Assembly (NCBI GenBank): GCA_040389045.1
Contig: JAZKAT010000050.1
Location: 1-38,715 of the forward strand
Direction: 5' to 3'
Length of the DNA stretch: 38,715 nucleotides
DNA from: UBA5158 sp040389045
GTDB taxonomy: Bacteria > Pseudomonadota > Gammaproteobacteria > DSM-16500
This document shows, one piece after another, positions 32,246 through 38,286 of the stretch. Below the pieces are notes generated by a model that was not told where the DNA came from, did not search any database, and saw only the letters and a program-made list of their open reading frames with translations. Numbering within the stretch: position 1 is the first letter of the stretch; each line of letters begins with the position of its first letter. Made by a program: the position numbers and the translations under genes.

Positions 32246-32280
32246 GGCGTCACGCCATTGCATTGGTTACATGTGACGCC
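32246..32280 (-). promoter_or_regulatory. Leader hairpin before the ERF gene
   Basis: GGCGTCAC and GTGACGCC form a perfect 8-bp stem with a 19-base loop in the untranslated leader of the ERF operon. It is GC-rich for this genome. It could be an attenuator, an RNA-stability element or a second operator. Confidence 0.45.
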
Positions 32281-32298
32281 CATCTACCGATTAAATAG

Positions 32299-32327
32299 AC
32301 TAAACAATTGTATAGCCGACTTGACAA
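32299..32327 (-). promoter_or_regulatory. Leftward promoter of the ERF/SSB operon
   Basis: On the minus strand TTGTCA (32327..32322), a 17-bp spacer and TTTAGT (32304..32299). Its -35 is inside the same palindrome as the rightward promoter, so one bound regulator would block both. Confidence 0.55.
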
Positions 32328-32349
32328 AAAGTCAAGGGGCTGATAAACT
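32320..32349 (+). promoter_or_regulatory. Rightward early promoter with palindromic operator
   Basis: The palindrome CTTGAC-5 bp-GTCAAG (32320..32336) contains -35 TTGACA (32321..32326). A 17-bp spacer leads to -10 TAAACT (32344..32349), just before the Cro-like gene. The same GACTTGACAAAA core, spacing and -10 occur at the leftward early promoter near 5.6 kb. Confidence 0.72.
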
Positions 32350-32367
32350 ATATTTACGAATCGGGGA

Positions 32368-32553
32368 TTGACAATGACGTTACAAGATTTAATAACATTT
32401 TTCCACACTGATAACTATGCCAAGCTTGGTAGGCTATTAGGTGTCCATAGAGCAACAATCCATTATTGGGAAAAGGAAGGGATTTCCTATTTTAGACAGC
32501 TGGATATAGAGAAGTTAACTGGCGGTGCATTAAAGGCGGTGAAAGATGAGTGA
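32368..32553 (+). CDS. Cro/YdaS-like HTH regulator
   Basis: This 61-residue DNA-binding protein has the helix-turn-helix NYAKLGRLLGVHRATIHYWEKEGI followed by RQLDIEKLTGGALKA, the signature ending of Cro/YdaS-type repressors. It is the first gene of the rightward early operon and lies beside a palindromic operator, so autoregulation and control of the divergent ERF operon are likely. No CI-like partner with a protease or dimerisation domain is present. A second ATG two codons in is possible. Confidence 0.8.
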   Translation: MTMTLQDLITFFHTDNYAKLGRLLGVHRATIHYWEKEGISYFRQLDIEKLTGGALKAVKDE

Positions 32554-32839
32554 TTTAAGGTGTGCCGGTTGCGGCATGACGATGACGATAGATCAATGCG
32601 TGCAAATATATGTTGGCATTGGAAAGAAGAATGTATTTTTCTTTTGCTGTGATTTATATGGACCATATATGAACGCCAGGGAAACGCTTGGTCGAGAATT
32701 GAGGAGAGCAATTCAAATTGAAGAAGGCATGCTTAAAAGATTGATTGTTTATGGCTCGCCATCAGATGTTGACTTATCCAGCACCAATTATGGTTATTTG
32801 TTGGACATGTTAGATGATAGGATTTTTAAAGATGAATGA
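32546..32839 (+). CDS. Cys-pair zinc-binding mini-protein, 97 residues
   Basis: Overlaps the regulator gene by 8 nt. It begins MSDLRCAGCGM and has a second pair (FFFCCDLY) about 25 residues later; a helical C-terminus follows. It ends in KDE and overlaps the next start in the arrangement gATGAATGA. First of the mini-gene nest. No family is recognised. Confidence 0.68.
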   Translation: MSDLRCAGCGMTMTIDQCVQIYVGIGKKNVFFFCCDLYGPYMNARETLGRELRRAIQIEEGMLKRLIVYGSPSDVDLSSTNYGYLLDMLDDRIFKDE

Positions 32840-33032
32840 ACTAGATGGACTGAAGGCATTCATAGCGATGTTTTATCCTAATCATGAGTGGGGTGGCGCA
32901 CACATTTGTGAATGCAGCAATTGCTGGTGCAAAAGAAGTCGTGACAAGAGAGTGAAAGAGTTAAGGGAACTTATGGTTAAACCGGATTATACAGGTTTAT
33001 TTATAATTGATGACATTAAGGTAAAGCCATGA
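32832..33032 (+). CDS. Cys-rich mini-protein, 66 residues
   Basis: I start at the ATG at 32832, overlapping the previous stop by 8 nt. The centre carries HICECSNCWC, a compact Cys cluster for zinc, then a basic helix and an acidic end. The first 14 bases of the gene recur as the first 14 of the next gene, giving both an MNELD start. No family is recognised. Confidence 0.65.
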   Translation: MNELDGLKAFIAMFYPNHEWGGAHICECSNCWCKRSRDKRVKELRELMVKPDYTGLFIIDDIKVKP

Positions 33033-33298
33033 ATGAACTAGACCTAACGCCTTTTAAAGTTGAATTTGATAGGAGCATTAACATTAAAGATGTTAAGAGA
33101 GGCGATATTGTTTTGATGGCTGAAACCAAAAGCGAACCAGCACAGCTCATGATAGCCGAAGGCTTGTTAAGTGGCTCATCTAGGTTTGCGTCATCAATTT
33201 CGGCATCTCTTAATGGGGTAGAGGTATGCGAAGATAAATATATATCTGTTCGCAGAACAATCCTAGCAATCTACCGCATCAACAAGTTTAAATATTGA
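33029..33298 (+). CDS. Mini-protein with MNELDLTPF start, 89 residues
   Basis: Starts in an ATGA overlap. The N-terminus MNELDLTPFKVEFD resembles an internal segment of the 414-residue protein (VKEFDLRPFEVNRP). The rest is mixed alpha/beta with a KRGDIVLMAE segment reminiscent of small beta-barrel folds. No Cys pairs are present. Function unknown. Confidence 0.68.
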   Translation: MNELDLTPFKVEFDRSINIKDVKRGDIVLMAETKSEPAQLMIAEGLLSGSSRFASSISASLNGVEVCEDKYISVRRTILAIYRINKFKY

Positions 33299-33308
33299 GT
33301 TTTATATA

Positions 33309-33503
33309 ATGAAGGTTTTTTATCTATTTTTGACTCTTGTTTCATTTATTTGCTTATCCATCTTATCATTTATAGTTATGCTAACTATCGCCAAAGCATT
33401 CGGATTAAACTTAGAGACAATGTCGGAATATTTCTGGGTGCTAGATTTGGTTTCGTTGGTGGTTTTTATTATCGCAGCGGGGGCTTTGATTGGAGGTGAT
33501 TAA
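33309..33503 (+). CDS. Two-helix membrane protein, 64 residues
   Basis: Two hydrophobic helices (FYLFLTLVSFICLSILSFI and LVSLVVFIIAAGALIGG) are joined by a short polar loop. The topology fits a small inner-membrane protein. Far from the lysis genes, it is nevertheless the best structural candidate for a holin in this genome; superinfection exclusion is equally possible. Confidence 0.65.
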   Translation: MKVFYLFLTLVSFICLSILSFIVMLTIAKAFGLNLETMSEYFWVLDLVSLVVFIIAAGALIGGD

Positions 33504-33792
33504 AAAATACCGCAAGAAGCCTGTTGTGATTGAGGCTATGAGGCTTACAAGCATTAGTAAAGCCGTAAAGATTCACAAGTGGATTAATTCTTTTAATAGC
33601 CCCAACTTTAATGCTGAATATGGAGAACTTGGCGAAGTGGGCCCAAACTTAACAATAAATTATTCTTGGAAGCCCAGCAATGGATTAATCAAAGGGTGGT
33701 GGGCTGTTCTTGAATGGCCTTGTCATTTATGCATAATGAGTAATGAAGAATTCCAAGCCACATACGAAGAGGTTGTCGATGAAGTCATTTAA
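33490..33792 (+). CDS. Phage YRKKPVVIEA-type protein, 100 residues
   Basis: Begins KKYRKKPVVIEAMRLT, a start shared by many small phage proteins, and ends with NEEFQATYEEVVDE, the matching C-terminal motif. The next gene is a paralogue. The start codon is probably TTG at 33490 (GGGGG upstream); GTG at 33496 is an alternative. It overlaps the membrane-protein gene by 14 nt. Biochemical role not known. Confidence 0.65.
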   Translation: MEVIKKYRKKPVVIEAMRLTSISKAVKIHKWINSFNSPNFNAEYGELGEVGPNLTINYSWKPSNGLIKGWWAVLEWPCHLCIMSNEEFQATYEEVVDEVI

Positions 33793-33807
33793 GAAAGGGG
33801 ATATATA

Positions 33808-34095
33808 ATGCATATAATTTATAATGGCCTTTATAGGGAAAAGCTTCAAACCATAGAAGCCATTCAGTTTGATAGAGAAAATCGAGAGCCAACTTACCAA
33901 TGGCTAAGGGAGCGCGGCATAAAAGTTATTTGCGATGACCCACCGCCCGGAGTTAATCCATGGTTTGGTATTGGATATACCGAATTCCCATTACTAAATG
34001 GTCATTGGATTACATATAACCCTGATGCTGGCATGTTTAATTCATTAACGGAACAGCAATTCAAAGCAAGATACGAGGAGGTAAAAGATGAATAA
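33808..34095 (+). CDS. Paralogue of the preceding gene, 95 residues
   Basis: QTIEAIQFDRENREPTYQWL aligns with the VIEAMRLT region of the upstream gene, and LTEQQFKARYEEVKDE aligns with its C-terminal motif. GNGHWI-like central residues correspond too (LLNGHWITYN). AAGGGGAT precedes the start. A tandem duplication followed by divergence is the simplest history. Confidence 0.68.
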   Translation: MHIIYNGLYREKLQTIEAIQFDRENREPTYQWLRERGIKVICDDPPPGVNPWFGIGYTEFPLLNGHWITYNPDAGMFNSLTEQQFKARYEEVKDE

Positions 34096-34348
34096 ACCAT
34101 TATCAGCAGTAGATTTGCTGGAAGAGATTATGGATGTTATAGATAAGCGAGTAGATAACATTAAAGAAAATATTATAGATGTAATGATAGGTTCTGAAAA
34201 CGAACTGTTGGAGGATGGTCAATATATTAAACGTTCCCTTCGCTGGGCTCAGCATTTGGCAGCATTAAAAAATCTGCGGATTGATCTTAAGCACCATTAT
34301 AAACATGCAGAACTACAATCATGGGGGAATGATAATGAAGTGGTTTAG
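34088..34348 (+). CDS. Helical mini-protein, 86 residues
   Basis: GAGGAGG lies before the ATG, which overlaps the previous stop as gATGAATAA. The protein is helical with alternating acidic and hydrophobic residues (LLEEIMDVIDKRVDNIKENI) and an aromatic/His C-terminal part. No family is recognised. Confidence 0.66.
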   Translation: MNKPLSAVDLLEEIMDVIDKRVDNIKENIIDVMIGSENELLEDGQYIKRSLRWAQHLAALKNLRIDLKHHYKHAELQSWGNDNEVV

Positions 34349-34568
34349 GCGTAAAAAATTGGAAGCTGAGATAACAATTGAAATAACAATTGAGATAGAG
34401 CCAGAGCCTTACTCACAACGCAAGCTATGTTGCCCGCTTCACAAATTGGATTATTGTTTTGAGTCGGTGGAAGGGCAAGAGACTTATTATCTTCCCTGCT
34501 GCTTACGTTCGTACGACGTTTCTCAATTGATTGATTATAACTCACTTATAGAGGGTGGTGGCGCATGA
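34335..34568 (+). CDS. Cys-rich mini-protein with MKWFRRKK start, 77 residues
   Basis: Starts at the ATG at 34335 (GGGGGA upstream), overlapping the previous gene by 14 nt. The N-terminal MKWFRRKK is shared exactly with the next gene. A short internal repeat (EITIEITIEIE) follows, then Cys/His clusters CCPLHKLDYC and PCCLRSY. Likely zinc-binding. It ends in a Gly-rich tail and an ATGA overlap. Confidence 0.65.
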   Translation: MKWFRRKKLEAEITIEITIEIEPEPYSQRKLCCPLHKLDYCFESVEGQETYYLPCCLRSYDVSQLIDYNSLIEGGGA

Positions 34569-35809
34569 AGTGGTTTAGACGAAAGAAAGCCTATGGGATC
34601 TTAAGGGAATATCATTTCGATTGCTATAACTGCCCGCATCAATGGTCTCATAGGTCGATACATGAGCCTACTGGCGTAGAAATATGCCCTCATTGTAGTT
34701 ATATGAGATGCGGAAAAGATATATGGCACACAATCGATAGGGCTGACATTATTAGTGCCATAAACGATTGTGATCAATATGCCTGCCGCGAATGTCGACC
34801 AGAGTATTTTAGCAAAACTAAAGAGGATAAAGAAATGAAATGTCCGTGTGGCAAAGATATGCCAAAAAATCATGCAGATATATGCTCATATGAATGCTAT
34901 AAAAAATATTACCATAAATGTAAAACTTTAGACTGCTGCGAAACGATTAGTGTCAAATTAACCTACTGCGTCTCGTGCGCTGGCGGGAAGAAGGAATGTG
35001 GAAGATGTCATAAGCATATAGGCTCACCCGGAACATCTGGCGAATACTGCGTAGATTGTGCCACACACCTGGCTGCATATAATGCTTGCCCAGATTGCGG
35101 CATTGATAAATCAAGAGGCATACGCAAATGTTGGGATTGTTTTGATAAATCAAAAGAGGAACCAAAAATGAAAGAATGTGAGCGAGACGATAATGGAGAA
35201 GTAATATGGTCAAAAGGTCTCCCGCAAATGGATGGTTACTCTTACTATCATCTCTGCTGTGTTAAGTGTAAGAAGTGGGGCTTAGCATTTTATTGGCCAC
35301 CAGAGTTTTTCAATATGTGCGAAAGATGCTTTAAAGAACATAACGTTGAAACCTTAGTTAACATGGGGAAAATAGAAGTGAAAGAATTCGACCTGAGACC
35401 GTTTGAGGTTAATAGGCCTATGGAGAGCCTATATGAATTAAATTGTTATCATTCAGATGGAATACATAAAGAAGGATTTTCTGGGCGAGAAGATTTTATT
35501 TTATCTAACCTTGCTGAACTCATAAGTAAATTACCTGCTGATAATACGATGACGGTTCGCGGTTTGGGCTCATCCGAAAGAAAATGGACCTTCGACGACA
35601 TCCAGATTGGGTGGCTTTTTAAGGCGGCAACTAATTATATATATATAAAAATAAGCGAAAGAAAATGCAGGTGTATACAAAACGGAGGGAATGAATTTTA
35701 TGTTTCAGACCTAATCTGTGATTTTGAAGCGCTTGATTGCAATATAGCCAACGCCTACGACTGCCCAGAGCTTGCTAAGGCGTTGATGATTGAGCGGATA
35801 GTGACATGA
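34565..35809 (+). CDS. Multi-zinc-ribbon protein, 414 residues, likely fused mini-genes
   Basis: The largest gene of the nest. It starts with MKWFRRKK like its neighbour, then carries a string of Cys/His clusters: CPHCSYMRC, CPCGKDM...CSYEC, CVSC, CGRCHKH, CVDC, CPDCGI, CWDC, CCVKC, MCERC. The C-terminal 130 residues lack zinc pairs except CRC. Inside the frame, ATGs at 34835 and 35168 each sit 7 nt after GAGGA, as real gene starts would. The segment after about residue 275 (VKEFDLRPFEV) resembles the start of the 33029 gene. It therefore looks assembled from several mini-genes; internal starts may still work. Function unknown. Confidence 0.7.
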   Translation: MKWFRRKKAYGILREYHFDCYNCPHQWSHRSIHEPTGVEICPHCSYMRCGKDIWHTIDRADIISAINDCDQYACRECRPEYFSKTKEDKEMKCPCGKDMPKNHADICSYECYKKYYHKCKTLDCCETISVKLTYCVSCAGGKKECGRCHKHIGSPGTSGEYCVDCATHLAAYNACPDCGIDKSRGIRKCWDCFDKSKEEPKMKECERDDNGEVIWSKGLPQMDGYSYYHLCCVKCKKWGLAFYWPPEFFNMCERCFKEHNVETLVNMGKIEVKEFDLRPFEVNRPMESLYELNCYHSDGIHKEGFSGREDFILSNLAELISKLPADNTMTVRGLGSSERKWTFDDIQIGWLFKAATNYIYIKISERKCRCIQNGGNEFYVSDLICDFEALDCNIANAYDCPELAKALMIERIVT

Positions 35810-35895
35810 AAATACTTAACTACTTTTTAATGGCATTAGCATTGATTACCAGCGTTTGTGTAATATATTTTAGTATCACGAATTTAATGGGGTAG
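35806..35895 (+). CDS. 29-residue membrane micro-protein
   Basis: ATGA overlap with the preceding stop; the product is one hydrophobic helix (YFLMALALITSVCVIYF) with short polar ends. The next gene begins 5 bases after its stop, and the ribosome site for that gene (GGGGT) lies in its last codons. Coupling on both sides and the helix support translation. Confidence 0.58.
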   Translation: MKILNYFLMALALITSVCVIYFSITNLMG

Positions 35896-35899
35896 TGAC

Positions 35900-36166
35900 A
35901 TGGGTCAATCTAGTAATTTAGTTTTTGTAACTTTAGATGGCGATCACATTTTGCGCATTCCAAACCATGCAACGGACAAAGACATAGAACTTGCGGGCCG
36001 GTGGCTATGTATACCTGGAGATAGAATCACTAAAAACAAAAGGATAGATGCCCTTAAGGCTTGGGCTGATTCATATGAATTTGTGCCGCGCAAATCTATA
36101 GCTGATATTAGAAAGCAAATACTAAAGCCATCATATAATGAATTATTTTTTGTGGAGGATAAATAA
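35900..36166 (+). CDS. Mini-protein, 88 residues
   Basis: A mixed alpha/beta protein (NLVFVTLDGDHILRIP, then helical, basic middle). It ends VEDK-stop, with GGATAAATAACATG forming the end of this gene, the stop and the next start. The same 14 bases occur at the next junction. No family is recognised. Confidence 0.67.
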   Translation: MGQSSNLVFVTLDGDHILRIPNHATDKDIELAGRWLCIPGDRITKNKRIDALKAWADSYEFVPRKSIADIRKQILKPSYNELFFVEDK

Positions 36167-36167
36167 C

Positions 36168-36428
36168 ATGAGCAACAAAATGACATATGAAGAGCTTTCT
36201 CATGCGAATGATTGTCTCTATGAATTTATAATAGAAGTTCGTCACTCTCTTTATAGGTTGTGCAAAGCCTTAAACCATGAAGAAGCGCTTAAAGAATATG
36301 AAACATTAGTTAATTATTTAATAGAAGCCGATGAGCGCTCGGATGGTGATAAGGTTGGATGCATTCATGATTTCGTCCAGTTTTCTATCATAGCCACTAA
36401 CATATTAAATTTTCGTAAGGATAAATAA
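36168..36428 (+). CDS. Helical mini-protein, 86 residues
   Basis: GGAGG precedes the ATG at 36168. The protein is helical with an acidic bias (YEELSHANDCLYEFIIEVR, EEALKEYETLVNYLIEA). It ends RKDK-stop inside a second copy of GGATAAATAACATG (36419..36432). No family is recognised. Confidence 0.67.
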   Translation: MSNKMTYEELSHANDCLYEFIIEVRHSLYRLCKALNHEEALKEYETLVNYLIEADERSDGDKVGCIHDFVQFSIIATNILNFRKDK

Positions 36429-36429
36429 C

Positions 36430-36693
36430 ATGTGCTTTTTCCATAGACCACCAGAGCCTAAAGCCGTTGTCGTAGACCGCTATAGGAACGCAGCCAAACA
36501 GGCATTAAACGACCTTAACGACGAGTATGCTTATACATTAGACGTCATGGGCCATACATTCAAAATAACGCATGCTAGTGGCCCCACAGCTAGTGTCTCA
36601 GCTGATAACAAGCAAGACTTCTGGCTAGGTGTAGTAGCATCAGTCATTCAAGTTGAAGAAAGAGTCAGTAAGCCTAGTCATGGAGCGTCATGA
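36430..36693 (+). CDS. Mini-protein, 87 residues
   Basis: AAGGA lies in the last codons of the previous gene. The N-terminus MCFFHRPPEPKAVVVDRY is followed by a helix and beta-like segments (HTFKITHASGPTASVSA). Its stop overlaps the next start by ATGA. No family is recognised. Confidence 0.67.
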   Translation: MCFFHRPPEPKAVVVDRYRNAAKQALNDLNDEYAYTLDVMGHTFKITHASGPTASVSADNKQDFWLGVVASVIQVEERVSKPSHGAS

Positions 36694-36905
36694 GTATTAA
36701 ATTTGATGAGATTGCCGACAAAGATAGTCCATATGGAAAGTGCAGGATATGCAATGGCCCCATGGATTCAGTTAAATGCTTTATGTGGACTTGCCAAAAC
36801 TCAGGGGCCTATTGCTTTACTGGGCTTATGCCAAGCCTATGCAAAGAATTTAAGGCAGGCGAACAATTGACTATATGTCATGGAGTGGTTGTCAATGAGC
36901 ATTAA
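36690..36905 (+). CDS. Cys-rich zinc-binding mini-protein, 71 residues
   Basis: CRICNGPM at about residue 18 and a later CFMWTC...YC...LC series give a probable single zinc site plus extra Cys. Starts in an ATGA overlap and overlaps the next gene by 11 nt. No family is recognised. Confidence 0.66.
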   Translation: MSIKFDEIADKDSPYGKCRICNGPMDSVKCFMWTCQNSGAYCFTGLMPSLCKEFKAGEQLTICHGVVVNEH

Positions 36906-37149
36906 CTACCAAGAGTTCTTGGATTGGCTAGATGATAATATGTATGATTCCGATGAGCGTGCGTCGTGGTGCGCCTTTACAATAATCAAAGAAGAGCTCA
37001 TCCGCAACCACGAAGCTTGGAATGAAGCTCAAAAGCTCAAGCGTAAGCGTCCATGCAAACATTGCGGGAAGCTCTTATCTACGCCATATGGAACTAGTTC
37101 GTCACAGGGGGGCAGTAAGTGCGAATGGATTTGCAAAGAATGCTTTTAG
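36895..37149 (+). CDS. C-terminal zinc-ribbon mini-protein, 84 residues
   Basis: A helical N-terminus (YQEFLDWLDDNMYDSDERASW) is followed by a classic four-Cys ribbon: CKHCGKLL near residue 53, then CEWICKEC at the end. I start at the ATG at 36895 with GGAG about 10 nt upstream; the frame extends five codons further without a site. Likely protein- or nucleic-acid-binding. Confidence 0.68.
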   Translation: MSINYQEFLDWLDDNMYDSDERASWCAFTIIKEELIRNHEAWNEAQKLKRKRPCKHCGKLLSTPYGTSSSQGGSKCEWICKECF

Positions 37150-37168
37150 ATTATGGAGCATACAAATA

Positions 37169-37399
37169 ATGAAACCTCCCAAACACCTCCCTAGCGGGCT
37201 AACTGGTTCGATAATAAAAGAGCCGTTATTTGGCACATGCTTTTGCTGTGATGAGTTCGAACAACTTATGTTTAGATTGAGCATGGCGTCAGATGAAGCG
37301 GATATGATGGGGTTGGATTTATTATCGCCATCTATATGCTCTAAGTGTATTATGAGTCACGTTAAAAGATTGAAAGAAGAAAGAGAGCAAGACAAGTGA
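37169..37399 (+). CDS. Cys-pair mini-protein, 76 residues
   Basis: The ATG at 37169 follows a GGAG at longer spacing; earlier in-frame ATGs lie inside the preceding gene and are shadows. CFCCDEF near residue 25 and CSKC near residue 57 form a likely zinc site; the C-terminus is basic and helical (VKRLKEEREQDK). It is the last gene of the nest. Confidence 0.65.
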   Translation: MKPPKHLPSGLTGSIIKEPLFGTCFCCDEFEQLMFRLSMASDEADMMGLDLLSPSICSKCIMSHVKRLKEEREQDK

Positions 37400-37481
37400 C
37401 ATACTAAGATAAAGACCCGGTAGTTAAATCTCTGGGGTTTCGCTATTGATATGTCAGCAACAGCGTTTCGCGCAACGAAAA
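37400..37481. other. Gap between mini-gene nest and tRNA-like gene
   Basis: AGACCC with GGGTTT (37413..37440) forms a 6-pair hairpin that could end the rightward operon or, on the other strand, the tRNA-like transcript (GGGTCTTTATCTT). TTTCG/CGAAA (near 37466..37481) lies just after the encoded CCA. No gene is seen. Confidence 0.4.
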
Positions 37482-37552
37482 TGGAGCCAGGGGTAGGACA
37501 CGAACCCACATAGATGGTTTTAATCACCGCTTTACTATTAAGCTACCCCGGC
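37482..37552 (-). tRNA. tRNA-like gene with encoded CCA, anticodon uncertain
   Basis: The 71-nt element has a 7-bp acceptor stem (GCCGGGG with CCCTGGC, one G-U pair), TA at positions 8-9, a D stem GCTT/AAGC with a short AATAGTA loop lacking GG, and a T arm GTGGG-TTCGTGT-CCTAC. It ends in T plus CCA. The middle is four nt short: the best anticodon stem is GGTG/CATC (one G-U) around ATTAAAAC, without a normal position 26 and with a 3-nt variable loop. The anticodon could be UAA (Leu) or AAA. It may be a degenerate tRNA, a tRNA-like decoy or processing signal, or an unusual functional tRNA. Confidence 0.55.
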
Positions 37553-37673
37553 ATATAAAAAGCCCTTCACCCACCCCCGCTACGCAGTAATAGGTGACAG
37601 CGCCGCCTATATGTGATTAGGCCACTTATTTGCAAGCTAACTTAACGATTCACAACATCACTACATTAGCTCG
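37553..37673. other. Non-coding stretch upstream of the tRNA-like gene
   Basis: No gene is visible. It contains a C-rich tract (CACCCACCCCCGC), a small inverted repeat ATAGG/CCTAT (37589..37610) and AT-rich sequence. It presumably holds any promoter of the tRNA-like gene, but none stands out. Confidence 0.4.
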
Positions 37674-37715
37674 GTTGCTAGGCTCTTAAGACTTGCGTAA
37701 ATCATACCTAGCAAC
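37674..37715 (-). terminator. Hairpin ending the replication operon
   Basis: GTTGCTAGG and CCTAGCAAC form a perfect 9-bp inverted repeat with a 24-base loop, directly after the last leftward gene (stop at 37718). No T-run follows on the minus strand, so it may act as an mRNA end-stabiliser as much as a terminator. Confidence 0.5.
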
Positions 37716-37717
37716 AA

Positions 37718-37921
37718 TTATCTTATCATGAACATAAGCACCAAAGGAAGGGCCATCAAGGCATACCCAATAGCGCCCAATAAGCACAACCCAGCAAGTT
37801 CTAGATGGTCCACAAATCGCCAAAAGTAATCACGAAATGTATCTGGAGGAATCTCAATAGAGACGCCGTATTCTGGAATCCTATCCATTCCAGCAATAGA
37901 CCTATTCAATTTATCATTCAT
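37718..37921 (-). CDS. Small C-terminal-anchored membrane protein, 67 residues
   Basis: I start at the ATG at 37921, which overlaps the upstream stop by 8 nt (gATGAATGA). A polar N-terminal half with RIPEYGVSIEIPPDTF is followed by a hydrophobic C-terminal helix (LCLLGAIGYALMALPLVLMF). It is the last gene of the replication operon. Role unknown. Confidence 0.65.
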   Translation of the reverse strand: MNDKLNRSIAGMDRIPEYGVSIEIPPDTFRDYFWRFVDHLELAGLCLLGAIGYALMALPLVLMFMIR

Positions 37922-38150
37922 CAGTATCACTCGCAATTGCATCGCAAGCATTGGCCTGGAAGCCATCAGACGGCTCTTTTAGAACGTTTTCGACATAGAG
38001 CTTGCGCTGGGCTTCGTTCATGGCATTAAAAATCATGGCACATTCCAAATGGGCTTCTAAAATTTCATATCCATAGAACAGCTGAGCGTAACCAAATTTA
38101 AGATGTTGCTTTCCACCCCAAAAGCCTTCACCGCAAATGTCACAGCTCAT
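37914..38150 (-). CDS. Cys-pair mini-protein, 78 residues
   Basis: MSCDICGEGFWGG at the start and HLEC near residue 34 give a possible CCHC zinc site. The rest is helical and ends in an acidic tail (ASDTDE). It overlaps both neighbours. It shares the mini-protein style of the 32.5-37.4 kb nest although it is on the opposite strand. Confidence 0.65.
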   Translation of the reverse strand: MSCDICGEGFWGGKQHLKFGYAQLFYGYEILEAHLECAMIFNAMNEAQRKLYVENVLKEPSDGFQANACDAIASDTDE

Positions 38151-38286
38151 TTTCTACCACACATTTAAATTGCATGGGATGGTATCGCCATTCTAATGGA
38201 ACATACGCTGTATGAGCATATCGTTTCTCTAATTCTTCACGAGTGATGAGCTTAACTTCAAAATTACCAAAATCTTCATCTTTCAT
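38140..38286 (-). CDS. Small hypothetical protein, 48 residues
   Basis: GAGG lies 8 nt before the ATG at 38286, which overlaps the upstream stop by ATGA. A longer in-frame start lies inside the upstream gene and is unlikely. The sequence DFGNFEVKLITREELEKRYAH has a beta strand and helix; no family is recognised. Confidence 0.62.
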   Translation of the reverse strand: MKDEDFGNFEVKLITREELEKRYAHTAYVPLEWRYHPMQFKCVVENEL

